Shown: piece by piece, positions 11,681-22,377 of the stretch
Layout of the letters: every line of letters begins with the position of its first letter
Numbering within the stretch: the stretch's first letter is position 1
Made by a program: the position numbers and the translations under genes
Assembly (NCBI GenBank): GCA_964019135.1
Contig: OZ025250.1
Location: 47,213,174 to 47,277,173 of the forward strand
Direction: 5' to 3'
DNA from: Arenicola marina
Lineage: Eukaryota; Annelida; Polychaeta; Arenicolidae
Length of the DNA: 64,000 bases
The notes under the pieces: model-generated
Told to the model about the DNA's origin: nothing
Databases searched by the model: none
Seen by the model: the letters and a program-made list of their open reading frames with translations, nothing else

Positions 11681-12740
11681 GTACCGCTCCTACCTACCCC
11701 AACCTGTACCACTCCGACCTACCCCAACCGGTACCACTCCAGCCTACCCCAACCTGTACCACTCCGACCTACCCCAACCGGTACCATTCCAACCTACCCC
11801 AACCTGTACCACTCCAACCTACCCCAACCGGTACCACTCCGACCTACCCCAACCGGTCCTACTCCCACCTACCCCAACCTGTACCACTCCGACCTACCCC
11901 AACCGGTACCACTCCGACCTACCCCATCCGGTCCTACTCCGACCTACCCCAACCTGTACCACTCCGACCTACCCCAACCGGTACCGCTCCTACCTACCCC
12001 AACCTGTACCACTCCGACCTACCCCAACCGGTACCACTCCAGCCTACCCCAACCTGTACCACTCCGACCTACCCCAACCGGTACCATTCCAACCTACCCC
12101 AACCTGTACCACTCCAACCTACCCCAACCGGTACCACTCCGACCTACCCCAACCGGTCCTACTCCGACCTACCCCAACCTGTACCACTCCGACCTACCCC
12201 AACCGGTACCACTCCGACCTACCCCATCCGGTCCTACTCCGACCTACCCCAACCTGTACCACTCCGACCTACCCCAACCGGTACCACTCCAACCTGCCCC
12301 AACCGGTACCACTCCAACCTACCCCAACCTGTACCACTCCAACCTACCCCAACCGGTACCACTTCCACCTACCCCAACCGGTACCACTCCGACATACCCC
12401 AACCGGTCCTACTCCGACCTACCCCAACCAGTACCACTCCGACCTACCCCAACCGGTACCACTTCGACCTATCCCAACCGGTACCACTCCAACCTACCCC
12501 AACCTGTACCACTCCGACCTACCCCAACCGGTACCACTCCGACCTACCCCAACCGGTACCTCTCCTACCTACCCCAACCGGTACCACTCCGACTTACCCC
12601 AACCGGTACCACTCCAAACTACCCCAACCGGTAACACTCGGACCCTCCCCAACCGATACCAGTCACACCCACCTCAAACTATACCACTCCGACCTGCCTC
12701 GACCCAAACCACTTCGACCCACCAAGTCATTTCTTTTCCT
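11681..12740 (+). repeat. 25-bp minisatellite with a 300-bp higher-order repeat
   Basis: About 42 units of the ACTCCGACCTACCCCAACCG/GTACC type. The 300 bases from 11681 to 11980 recur at 11981-12280 with a single difference seen (near 11855 versus 12155), so twelve units were copied as a block recently. Units after 12285 diverge progressively. Two plus-strand frames are open over more than 330 codons with Thr/Pro-rich repeats; the unit is not a multiple of three and no start or splice context is seen, so coding is not claimed. Confidence 0.92.
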
Positions 12741-12916
12741 TTTTAACCGACCGACCGACATATTGTGCTGGTCTCATAGTCATGAAGAACGTTTAATGTT
12801 ATCGGGATGTTATCCTCTCTCGTCCAATGAAGCATGATGCAGAAACATGTCTCTATTTAAAACAACCGCACGCCGTCTAAGCTTGAAAGGCCATAGTGGG
12901 CTTCAGGGTGTTATAC
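12741..12916. other. Spacer downstream of the kinase gene
   Basis: On the minus strand this is the 3' flank of the kinase gene. No AATAAA is obvious in the first bases after the stop. Confidence 0.3.
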
Positions 12917-13758
12917 TTACTTGTTTAATTCATATTGGATAACGTCAATGTCAGGTCTGCTCTCAGGGTCAAAGTGACAGCACCTGTGGTATATGACACC
13001 CAGACGAGTCTCATCCGCTAGGTGCTTGTATCTGTTCGATCCTCTGGGCAACTGTCTGGCAGCGATCCTCGCCTTCAGCACCTCATCTTGATTACCTTGG
13101 CTTGGCAGGTCCATGTCCCATGGCAACATGATATCAGGAGAGAGCAGGCAGAATATGACCATACCACAGCTCCAAACATCGATTCGTTTCAAATCTGTGA
13201 TATCTGCCGATTTCAAGGAGTCCATGAATTGTTCCGGTGAGAAAAAGCGTCTTGTTCCTCGTTGAACACGGCCAGCGTTCTTCTGTGGCTCAGATTCAGT
13301 TTGTAGGTTAGTTGCCCTACCTTCACCGAAGTCGGTCAGCTTAAAGGTAAACAAGTGCCCCGTATTTGTTACCAGAATGTTAGCCGGCTTTATATCCCTA
13401 TGACACATGTCTCCACGGTGAAGGAAAGCCAGCCCTGTAACAACGTCAACTACTGCTTTGTGAAGCACCCCGCGCTTCACGCCAAGTTCTTCGACGAGAT
13501 CGGCTTCCACCAGAATGCACAGCAGCTCTGCCAGCGTGCTGCCTTTGCGAAAACCGTAGATATCAAGTTGCTCCAAATTAAACTCCATGAATTCCATAAC
13601 TGGACTGAAGCTTATGGGCTCTATGCACACTGCCAGCAGACTGACAATATTTGGGTGCTTAATCGCACTGAGTAATTTAGTCTCCTTTACGAACAGCTTG
13701 ACTTGAGCGATGTTGTACTTGGAGGCCAACATCCGCTTAATCACGACTCGGGAACCAT
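12917..13758 (-). CDS. Protein kinase, exon 2 (most of the catalytic domain)
   Basis: On the minus strand an acceptor TTATCTTCAG ends at 13759 and 279 codons follow to a TAA. Kinase landmarks occur in order: VVIKRM (ATP-binding Lys), KHPNIVSLLAVC, CHRDIKPANILV (catalytic loop HRD...N), LTDFGEGRA (DFG metal site), FFSPEQF in place of APE, IDVWSCGMVIFCLLS (helix F) and ESRPDIDVIQYEL at the domain end. It would phosphorylate proteins on Ser/Thr, judging by DIKPAN. All key residues are present. Joining to the exon at 14372-14534 keeps the frame (TCA G|AT) and gives about 334 residues, little more than a bare kinase domain. The stop overlaps a possible donor (AA|GTAAGT), so a further 3' exon is possible. 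No copy exists in copy 2, where this region is missing. Confidence 0.88.
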
Positions 13759-14371
13759 CTGAAGATAATTTACGTACATATAGTTTTACATGTAATGCAG
13801 TATGCTAATATCTAACCCAAATATAAATACAGTCAAACAGATCATATTGCAAATGTGTTACTTGGTCCCCCCCCCCCTCCCCGGCTAAATACTTTTACTT
13901 TCGAAACTCAGAGCCACGGATTCAATTGGAGTAAAGTGATTTAAAAGGGATGACGGTTTGCGAATGATGAATACTATCTTCTCATCCGATAAAAAGATGC
14001 TGACATTTTTATATTTATGTTTATATATAAACGAAGTAGATTACCTAATTTAGGAGCCTTTCTACCATTAGCGTTGCCATAGTAGCAGTAATATGGGCGT
14101 ACGTAATTAAATGATTCACGTACTGACACAAATCTATATACGTGTACCTATTGTATTAATGATTGCTACTCGTGTTTTCTTGCAAACATCATGAGTGTAA
14201 CCGTCCGGTAATTCATCTTCAACTGCTTGTCGTGGACAAAATGTTTGGCGACCGTAATGTAATTAATTAAGTACTGTATGTATGACCTCAGATATTTGCA
14301 AAGAAAAAAAAACACCAAAAAAATATAGTCATGGCGGACCCGAATTTAACGCAACTTTAGGTACGACTTAC
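13759..14371 (-). other. Intron of the kinase gene
   Basis: The 613-base intron has donor CAG|GTAAGT on the minus strand at 14371-14366 and acceptor CTTCAG at 13759. It is AT-rich, with a C-run near 13868-13880 on the plus strand. Confidence 0.8.
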
Positions 14372-14534
14372 CTGACTTAAGAGTGCCCATAATCACTTGT
14401 CCATAGGCCCCTTTGGCAATCATACGATCTTCCGCGATGTCTCGGCGTTTCAGGACGGCAATGCCAGCGCGCTCCACGTTCTGTCGCAAGTCCGTCATGG
14501 TCGATTCTAACTCCTCCATCACGGTACGTTCCAA
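14372..14534 (-). CDS. Protein kinase, exon 1 (N-terminus and glycine loop)
   Basis: 54 codons from ATG (14534-14532) to a consensus donor CAG|GTAAGT. The first 25 residues are charged and helix-like; then IAKGAYGQVIMGTLKS gives the glycine-rich loop (G-A-Y-G-x-V), which continues into the exon at 13758 as ...KS-DGSRVVIK. The start is the first ATG of the open frame; an upstream 5' exon cannot be excluded. Compact genes of this type are common lineage-specific expansions in invertebrates, but a named family is not assigned. Confidence 0.85.
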
Positions 14535-14840
14535 TTGGCCAGAAAGAAGTCGATCGCTTTATACCGTCATGCTGACCTCTATAGACGATTTGTCGCTTGC
14601 TTTGTGTCTGTTATCACGTCAGCTATTGAAGATTGTTCAACGTAAAGTTGTTCAAGTTGTTCAAGCATAAAGTTTTGCTACCCTAATGACTACGGCAGGG
14701 GTTAGAATTCAATTAACGATTATTCCGTTACCTGGTCTCGGCAACCTGTGCCCTTGGGAGACCAAATGATATATTATATGTTGATGAGTTCCATTGGTTT
14801 TAACCGTGATTCACAATGATTTTCGGTTCATGGTGACGCA
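14535..14840. other. 5' flank of the kinase gene
   Basis: No clear TATA box or other promoter signal was found. It would hold the promoter if 14534 is the true start. Confidence 0.3.
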
Positions 14841-14975
14841 CCAGAACGCGGGACCGCGAGAATGCGCACGCGAGAACGCGTGGGTGAGACCGCAAGAATG
14901 CTAGGGTGAGAACGCGTGGGCGAGACCGCAAGAATGCTAGGGTGAGAACGCGTGGGCGAGACGGCAAGAACGCTA
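14840..14975 (+). repeat. 36-bp minisatellite, 3-4 units
   Basis: Units combine GAACGCGTGGGCGAGACCGC with AAGAATGCTAGGGTGA; length 36 bases. Confidence 0.8.
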
Positions 14976-15415
14976 TTGTTCTGTGCGCTGGACTATGGCA
15001 CCGTGCACTGGACTATGGCCCCGTGCGCTAGACTATGGGTCCGTGCGCTGGACTATGGTTCTGTGCGCTGGACTATGGCTCCATGCGCTGGACTATGGCT
15101 CCGTGCGCTGGACTATGGCTTCGGTCGCGAGCTATGGCTCCGTGCGCTGGACTATGGCTCCGTGCGCTGAACTATGGCTCCGTGGGTTGGACTATGGCTC
15201 CGTGCGCTGAACTATGGCTCCGTGCGCTGGACTATGGCTCCGTGCGCTGAACTATGGCTTCGTGCGCTGGACTATAGCTCCGTGCGCTGAACTATGGCTC
15301 CGTGGGTTGGACTATGGCTCCGTGCGCTGGACTATAGCTCCGTGCGCTGAACTATGGCTCCGTGCGCTGAACTATGGCTCCGTGCGCTGGAGTATGGCTC
15401 CGGTCGCTCTCTCCC
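14976..15415 (+). repeat. 20-bp minisatellite, about 21 units
   Basis: Units of ACTATGGCTCCGTGCGCTGG with G/A and C/T variants. Plus-strand ORFs here are repeat shadows with a 20-residue period. Confidence 0.9.
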
Positions 15416-15639
15416 TCGCGTTCTTGTGTTTTCACCCTTGCGTTTTTGTGTTCTCGCCCTCGCTTTGTTGTGTTTCGCCCTTGCCTTGTATGCAGACCAT
15501 TGTAAGCCAACCTTAAGTTAGTCAATTCCGAATTCTGCCTGATCCAAATGCCTCCACGTAACTTGTTCCTAGCCCTGTCGCCAGCCTGCGAATGTCACAG
15601 GTAGTTCAGACAGCATATATATCACGAGCGCACTTATCT

Positions 15640-15780
15640 TAGAGATCATCACATGGCAAAACATCAAGTCATATATGAAACTCAACCCCACTCCACCCGC
15701 TGCATATACACTAATCGTCATGGTGGTCGCAGTCCCCATGGCAGTGATGTGTTTGTTGACTCTCAGAGTGGCCCTTGTGT
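15640..15780 (-). other. Exon-like segment, member 1 of a duplicated pair
   Basis: On the minus strand this reads an open segment including RVNKHITAMGTATTMTI followed by SVYAAGGVGLS. A second member at 16815-16935 reads VRKHTTVIGTATTLRI then SVYVVGGVGLS in the same frame. Length and hydrophobic pattern suggest part of a membrane protein exon, but no family is recognised. Confidence 0.3.
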
Positions 15781-15884
15781 ATTGAATTATATGCGAGTAT
15801 TCTTTTAAACCCGATACACGTATCCGTCTAGTCCCAGATATGTCTGTGGCTGCTTGTTTATCTGTGGTGCAGGGCATAGCGATG

Positions 15885-16120
15885 GTAGTTCATCATTACA
15901 TGTCGTTAGTCATCAGCTAGAGTGTCTGTTTGTTAGCAACGTCGGTGACGCCTTCACCCTCGCCCTACTCTAAGCGTCTCAACCTGTCCCTCATACCGAT
16001 CACCTTTGACCAGTCTGACCCCACACGCCGAGAGCCCTTAACGCTACCAGCAGTGTGGAGCACCCCAATGATGTACAGCATGGACACGAGGGCCCGCGAT
16101 AGGGTTCCTCATAGAGTTCC
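15885..16120 (-). repeat. Triplicated exon-like unit, member 1
   Basis: About 230 bases related to 16143-16370 and 17768-17995. All three share CAACGTCGGTGAC, the pyrimidine-rich middle and GATGTACAGCATGGAC. On the minus strand each encodes a similar segment with LSRALVSMLYIIGVLH and a stretch like GSRRVGSDWS. Member 1 has a stop in the distal part. Possibly decayed duplicated exons of one gene. Confidence 0.5.
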
Positions 16121-16142
16121 TCATAGAGTTACCATGGCATAA

Positions 16143-16370
16143 CGATGGTAGGTTATCATTACATAAGTGTCAGAGTGTGTGTGTATTAGTAACGTCGGTG
16201 ACAACTTCCCTCTCGCTCCACTCGAAGCCCCTCAACCTGTCCCTCTTACCGATAACATTTGACCAGTCAGACCCCACACGCCGAGAGCCCTTAAAGCCAC
16301 CAGCAGTGTGGAGCACCCCAATGATGTACAGCATGGACACGAGGGCCCGCGATAGGGTTCTTCCTGTGTT
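16143..16370 (-). repeat. Triplicated exon-like unit, member 2
   Basis: Second copy of the unit, with an uninterrupted minus-strand frame of about 69 codons. Differs from member 1 by small indels and substitutions. Confidence 0.5.
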
Positions 16371-16384
16371 GAGGGTCATTAGGC

Positions 16385-16725
16385 TGCGAATGACAGGAGA
16401 GGATAAAAAAAGAATGGGAGTGCCAGGAGAGGATAAGAATAGAATGGAGTGCCAGGAGAGGATAAGGAGGGAATGGGAGTGCCAGGAGAGGATAAAGAAG
16501 GAATATGAGTGTCAGGAGAGGATAAGAAAGGAATGGAGTGCCAGGAGAGGGTAAGAAAGGAATGGAGTGCCAGAAGAGGAAATTAGGTAACGCGAATGGC
16601 AGGAGAGGATAATGAGGGAATGAGAGTGCCAGGAAAGGATACAAAAGCAATGGGAGTGCCATTGGAAGGCAAGGAGGTAGTGTGAGCGCCAGGAGAGGAT
16701 AGGAAGGGGATGGGTGTGGCAGAAC
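16385..16725 (+). repeat. Minisatellite of about 30 bp (AGTGCCAGGAGAGGATAA)
   Basis: About 11 imperfect units with the core AGTGCCAGGAGAGGATAA and an A/G-rich spacer of variable length. Confidence 0.85.
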
Positions 16726-16814
16726 CTGAGGGCGGACCTGTAACGACCACGTCACCTCACGATTACAGTTACAGCTGGAGCACCCCAAGTGTCGGTGTGT
16801 CTGTTTGTCACATA

Positions 16815-16935
16815 TACATACCCCACTCAAGCCCACTCCACCCACTACATAAACACTAATCCTCAGGGTGGTCGCAGTCCCTATGACAGTGGTGTGTTTG
16901 CGGACCACCAGAGTATCCCTTATGTTTTTGACCTA
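16815..16935 (-). other. Exon-like segment, member 2 of a duplicated pair
   Basis: Partner of 15640-15780, in the same orientation and frame. It lies upstream (in minus-strand order) of triplicated member 2, just as member 1 of the pair precedes nothing but its own unit, so a multi-exon unit may have been duplicated as a block. Confidence 0.3.
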
Positions 16936-16955
16936 TATATGAGTGTTATATGCCA

Positions 16956-17054
16956 GTTAAAGAACGAGCTGGGGTGCATTCGCCAAAATAAAGCACGAAA
17001 CGCGATAACGTCGAGTGGTTTATTTGGCGAATGCACGACAGCGAGTTCTTTAAC
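16956..17054. repeat. Fold-back hairpin, arms of about 36 bp
   Basis: The left arm starts GTTAAAGAACGAGCT and includes GTGCATTCGCCAAAATAAA; the right arm is its near-perfect reverse complement, ending GAGTTCTTTAAC. The loop is about 26 bases. It could be a tiny MITE or a structured RNA; no target duplication is evident. Confidence 0.75.
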
Positions 17055-17059
17055 GTACT

Positions 17060-17767
17060 TATAAAATTGTTATAACAAGACATGACATGTGCTCACGTTT
17101 CGACACATGAATTGACTAGTGTGTGAATTGCACTGCCCGACGAATACATGAGGCACATTGTGAAAACAACGGTTCGCCATTGTGAAGCCCCAGGGGGGAG
17201 GGTAGGGGTGGGAAGGCATGGATGAAGTAGACATTTTGGAAGTAATTGCTTCTTAGTTTGTGAAAACATCGCCCCCTGAAAAGCGACATGACGGATATAA
17301 TGAGAAATGTATGCAATCGATAACTGTGGAATTTCCATATATTTTGAGATTTCTGATCCAACCCCGGCCCCTTTGGTGCTTAACATTGACTTATGCATTC
17401 CATTGTTTGTCTTGAAATTGGCAAATTCTGTCAACACCAGCCAACTCGGCTCCGCTCGCTCAGCTCAGCTCAGCTCAGCTCGCCTGATTATACCGTGACA
17501 CTTGACGAGTCAATATTAACAACTGTTCTTTATCTAAATAATGCACAGTTTTTCCGTTCATTATTAAAATCAAGCACTGTTTTACCGTTCTTTATTTGAA
17601 TAACGCACACTTACGTTAATACAACACGGCTAGGTCTGTTTTGCGATCCATTCTTCAAGATAATGAACACTTAAGACAAAGACGTGACGTCACACAATGT
17701 TTTAATTTAAACCTAAAACATACGTATCCTGCGATGTCTGTGGCTGCTTGTTTATCTGCCGTGCGTG
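17060..17767. other. Spacer with (AGCTC)n microsatellite
   Basis: A short AGCTC tandem lies at about 17458-17480. Minus-strand ORFs at 17093-17437 have no recognised product. Nothing else is seen. Confidence 0.4.
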
Positions 17768-17995
17768 GCGTAACGATGGTAGTTCATCATTACATAAGTG
17801 TCAGAGTGTCTGTGTATTAGCAACGTCGGTGACAACTTCCCTCTCGCCACACTGTAAGCCTCTCAACCCGGCCCTCTTACCGATCACCTTTGACCACCCC
17901 ACACGCTGAGAGCCCTTAAAGCCATCAGCAGCATGGAGCACCCCAGTGATGTACAGCATGGACGCGAGGGTCCGCGATAGGGTTCCTCCTGTGTG
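17768..17995 (-). repeat. Triplicated exon-like unit, member 3
   Basis: Third copy of the unit at 15885 and 16143, 1.4 kb away. Its minus-strand frame is open for about 80 codons with LSRTLASMLYITGVLH, including a 9-base in-frame loss compared with member 2. Confidence 0.5.
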
Positions 17996-18315
17996 TTTTC
18001 CAAACGGCAAATAACGTCTTGTACGGAAGATCAAGCCTATCATTAACGGAAAACCAAGCCATTTTTATGTCTTCATTGATGTCTGCATTGCCACTTCTGG
18101 CCGTATTAGAAGATTACATGTTAGATTATAATGTTAGATTATAATCTGAATAAATGTGTCATTAATGTGCATGTTTAAGAATTATTAATGTTTTGCTTGT
18201 AATTACTTGTACACCACATGCAAGCAAGAGGGATTTGTATTGGCATTGCCTGTTTCCTAATTGCAAAAAATATGTTCAAACCAGAACGACAAATCTTCAG
18301 CTGCCAATCTGTACC
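17996..18315. other. Spacer, nothing recognised
   Basis: AT-rich; contains a short direct repeat (ATGTTAGATTATA) near 18117-18145. Confidence 0.35.
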
Positions 18316-18317
18316 CT

Positions 18318-18590
18318 GTGGACTGTCCGCGTCCTGTCCGTGTCCTGTTGGCTGTCCGCGTCCTGTTGACTGTCCGTGTCCTGTTGGCTGTCCGCGTCCT
18401 GTTGGCTGTCCGTGTCCTGTTGGCTGTCCCTGTCCTGTTGGTTGTCCGTGTCCTGTTGGCTGTCCGTGTTTTGTTGGCTGTCCGTGTCCTGTTGGCTGTC
18501 CGCGTCCTGTTGGCTGTCCGTGTCCTGTTGGCTGTCCGCGTCCTGTTGGCTGTCCGTGTCCTGTTGGCTGTCCGTGTTTTGTTGGCTGTC
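18318..18590 (+). repeat. 18-bp minisatellite, about 15 units
   Basis: Units of TGTTGGCTGTCCGTGTCC. As 18 is a multiple of three, all frames run open, giving Cys-Pro-Val-Gly or similar six-residue repeats; no gene is inferred. Confidence 0.9.
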
Positions 18591-18594
18591 TCCG

Positions 18595-19372
18595 GGGAGG
18601 GTGTGTGTGGGTCGGGGGCAGGCGTTGGTGGAGGGATGGTTTGTGTGGGCCGGGGTCAGGCGTTGGTACGGTAAGGGTGTGTGTGGTTCAAGGGCTGGCG
18701 TTGGTACCGTGAGGGAGTGTGTGGGTCGGGGGCTGGCGTTGGTACGGTAAGGGTGTGTGTGGATTGGGTGCAAGCGTTGGTACGGGGAGGGTGTGTGTGG
18801 GCCGCGGGCAGGCTTTGGTACTGGGAGGGTGTGTGTGGGCCGGGGGCAGGCGTTGGTACGGTAAGGCTGTGTGTGGGTCGGGGGCAAGCGTTGGTACGGC
18901 GATTGTGTGTGTGGGGCGCGGGCAGGCTTTGGTACGGGGAGGGTGAGTGTGGGCCGGGGGCAGGCGTTGGTACGCTGAGGGTATGTGTGGGTCGGGGGCA
19001 GGCGCTGGTACGGGTAGGGTGTGTGTGGATCGGGGGCAGGCGTTGGTACGGGTAGGGTGTGTGTGGGCCGGGGGCAGGCGTTGGTACGCTGAGGGTATGT
19101 GTGGGCCGCGGGCAGGCTTTGGTACTGGGAGGGTGTGTGTGGGCCGGGGGCAGGCGTTGGTAAGGGGAGGGTGAGTGTGGGCCGGGGGCAGGCGCTGGTA
19201 CGGGTAGGGTGTTTGTGGGTCGGGGGCAGACGTTGGTACGGGTAGGGTGTGTGTGGGTCGGGGGCAGGCGTTGGTATGGGAAGGATGTGTGTGGGCCAGG
19301 GGCAGGCTTTGGTACGGAGAGGGTGTGTGCGGGTCGGGGGCAGCCGTGGGTACGGGGATTGTGTGTGTGGGT
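18595..19372 (+). repeat. 38-bp G-rich minisatellite, about 20 units
   Basis: Units contain GTGTGTGTGGGCC, GGGGGCAGGCG and TTGGTACGGGGAGG; the spacing 18781 to 18819 is 38 bases. The same family is at 38583-39405 in copy 2. Long minus-strand Pro/Thr-rich frames are shadows. Confidence 0.92.
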
Positions 19373-19374
19373 CA

Positions 19375-19600
19375 CACACGCCCAAGCCTGAGGCCTTACA
19401 CGCCCAAGCCTGGCGCCTCACACGCCCAAGCCTGGCGTCTCACACGCCGACGCCTGACGCCTTACACGCCCAAGCCTGACACCTCACGCGCCCAAGCCTG
19501 ACGCCTCGCACGCCCAAGCCTGACGCCTCACACGCCTAAGCCTGACGCCTCACACGCTCAAACCTGACGCCTCACACGCCCAAGCCTGACGCTTGATGCA
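19375..19600 (+). repeat. 22-bp minisatellite (CACACGCCCAAGCCTGACG)
   Basis: About 10 units of 22 bases. In copy 2 the same array (39410-39930) has about 24 units. Confidence 0.9.
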
Positions 19601-21900
19601 ATCGACTGACACGGTGGGAGGGGGGGGGGGGGGAGCGTGGAGGGTCCGCACGGCCTACCAATAAACAAGAAGGTGTCCAACTCAGCCCGCTTAGCGCCTA
19701 CCCACCCTCGCTTCAAGTCCCCAAATCCCCCTCTTACCAGCTTTGTCTCGTCGGCTCAATGCCGTAATCTGCTTCCTGTGTAATTTATCTTGCTTTTCAG
19801 CCAAAAAACGACACCTCCAACTTATTTAGACATCACGACACAAACATTTATTCCGCTTACAAGGTGAACTGCAACAACCCCGCGTTCCCACGTCGGCCAT
19901 TTCGAGCGACAACGCGACATTTCAGCCGTTATTTTTAAAGAGACGATCAGATTGGTCGGCCGCCCGACCGCGACATTTTGAAGTGCCTTAAAACGTAGGT
20001 TGCGTCAGCTGTTTGTTTTTTGGTCATCTCGTCGCCTTGTCGATCAAGATAGGGACAAATACGTCTACTGGTAAGTTTAAAGGCACTAATTATAATTTTA
20101 GATGTCCACAAATTCAATTGATTGAACAACATGCGTCGCAAATGTTAAATGGGCTGTTTGTTTATATTTAATGTAGTCTGTGGTTATTAGGTTAGGGGGG
20201 CCATTCTCGAGAAGTCACGCAATGCCGAACGACAATCAATTTTTTTGTAACGAATATCGCTTAGGTAAATGTATCGCTCATTATAGAGAAAGTATCAAGC
20301 AATTGTCAGTAGATCTACTGTCCAACCTTTTCTTACTTCAAACTTCATGCCACCTAATTCATGTTCACATATTCAAGTAGAGCAAGTCTATGCAAGTCTA
20401 AGCAGAAATCACGTTAGAACCCTTGATATAAATTTAGAAAATGCCCTCGGACCAGACTGTACTTTCTGAATAACTGTAACAGGTGTAGCCTAGTAAACTT
20501 AATGTAGGTGTACCGCAATGTAACATAACATTAAAAATATTTAAGACTGTACAAAATGAAACTTGAAGATGATATAGACTCTACACATCTAGTCTATTTC
20601 TTGGGCTAAGAACTTACCTGAATGCACAGAGTTTTTTCTTTTTCAAACTAGTCACATAAATTTCCATTTAGGTTCATGATGTTAAAGTGTATGAAATTCC
20701 ATACTTCAAAATTGATTTTGTTTTGTTTCTACCCTTTATGCCGTCGTTGCCATATTGCTGTCTGGATGTTGCAACTTGAAAAAGTACTATGACGGTCATT
20801 GGTAAATGATTCAACAACAATTCGCTTAATTTGGTATAATAATTTATCATCATTTTGTGGCTACGTTGCCGAACGATTATAAACAATACTACTAAAGCTA
20901 CTACTTATAATAATAATCTCGCTGAAACAAAGACACTACACAAATTACTATTTTGTTCAATGTAATGGTTAAGTCTTTGTAAGCAAATGAAATTGTACTG
21001 TTTGGCAACAAACATAGACATGACGTTTGTACATATTTATTCCTCTTTTCAACACAGATGGCTGTCTAATTATGAGACATGGTGTGGACGTTTTAATCGA
21101 TGACGTTCAGAACAAGCTGACTGCAAGCCACGGAGAAACAGCCAGTGCGATATGTATACTATAAGGGCTGCTTTACTAATGATATTACATGGCTTATGAA
21201 CCGTCACCATCGGCACTTAATAAGGCCGGAAATTGTAAGCTTGCACAGTGGCTAAATTTTGACTACATAACACAGATGAGCCGCTAATGGCAGCTTGCAT
21301 AAATAAAAGCGTATTCCGCACAAAATAAGCATATTTTGCATCCGTGATTCGCTGATCAACCTCTAATAACTTGTTTTCCTATGAACAGGTCAAGTCATAT
21401 AATCTGACAAATATTAAGTGTGTCACATTTACTACAGTTGTAAACACATATATGTCTATGTAGGTCTTGGTATCTATATTAAAGCATAGGCCTGCCTGTA
21501 TATTTCAATGTGTTTGTAGATATAGACAACAACTATATATAAGGAAGGTTAGTGAACATAAAGATGTAAATATCAAAAATGTACTTTCCTTTCTTTGGTC
21601 ATCGTATTCTCATTTTCATCTCCACTTATATTTCCAGAATTTCTATCGCCTGCCACATATATTCTTACCAGAAATCAAAAGTCGGCGTATATACACACTG
21701 GAAAATGGAAGGCGAATATACACTAGTAAGTAAATATCTTTAGCTTTCAGGCTACCGACATGTCTTTGTACATAATATTATCTACTTTGCCGTATATATA
21801 TAGTGTCTAACACAATAACGCAGTGTCTTCCCCACTAAATTACACAATACAAAAGCGATTACTTTCTTATAGATCACATTATCACTTGCTGAGGGCGTTA
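19600..21900. other. Paralogous non-coding DNA holding three empty insertion sites
   Basis: No gene is recognised. Compared with copy 2 it holds intact target sites for three insertions: TGCA at 19870-19873, TTAA at 20969-20972 and AAGGAA at 21541-21546. A poly-G run lies at about 19619-19634. Confidence 0.7.
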
Positions 21901-21949
21901 CATCAACAGTTTCCTTACACTAAGTATCTGTAAACGTTTACTCCTAGAG

Positions 21950-22377
21950 GAATGCTGTCGGGTTATGTGCCACGGAATGACAACACTCTGACACTCAACG
22001 TGGTAGACTCGCAGGAATGCCTTCGTGACAGCGGACGGACGTCACTTGGAGGAACCGCGTCCGAAGCCACTTTGACGAAGCCATCCAGCAGCGGAGATAG
22101 GACCGATTTCTCCATGAAACTAAACCAAGGTCACGTCTCGCTCTCCGTGGATGATATCGCGTTTGAATTGTCAACGTGGGGTTTCCCCGAAGACGCGAAA
22201 ACCACCGAATGCATCCTCTCCTCCATCGATATCGCTGTGAACAGAGTGGGCTGGTGCCAGGGCGCGAAACTGAGTGGACGTAGGGTGTGTCCTACCAAGA
22301 CAATGACTATATCCATGGTGAACGGGGAACAGCGGGTCCACTGCGGCTCTTGTCGGAAGGTCTTGCCGATCCTCCAC
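21950..22377. other. Open but unconstrained paralogous segment
   Basis: A plus-strand frame is open from 21952 and its counterpart starts at 52533. Many differences between the copies change the amino acid, so no gene is claimed. It flanks the left end of the TIR element. Confidence 0.4.

Noticed and set aside
4430..12740. CRISPR-like regular repeats
   Set aside because: Units are contiguous with no unique spacers, and the DNA is eukaryotic.
11621..12746. Thr/Pro-rich ORFs of 337 and 361 codons resembling mucins
   Set aside because: Unit of 25 bp open in two frames at once, no signal peptide or splice context.
18297..19421. 374-codon minus-strand Pro/Thr-rich ORF
   Set aside because: Shadow of the 38-bp and 18-bp satellites.
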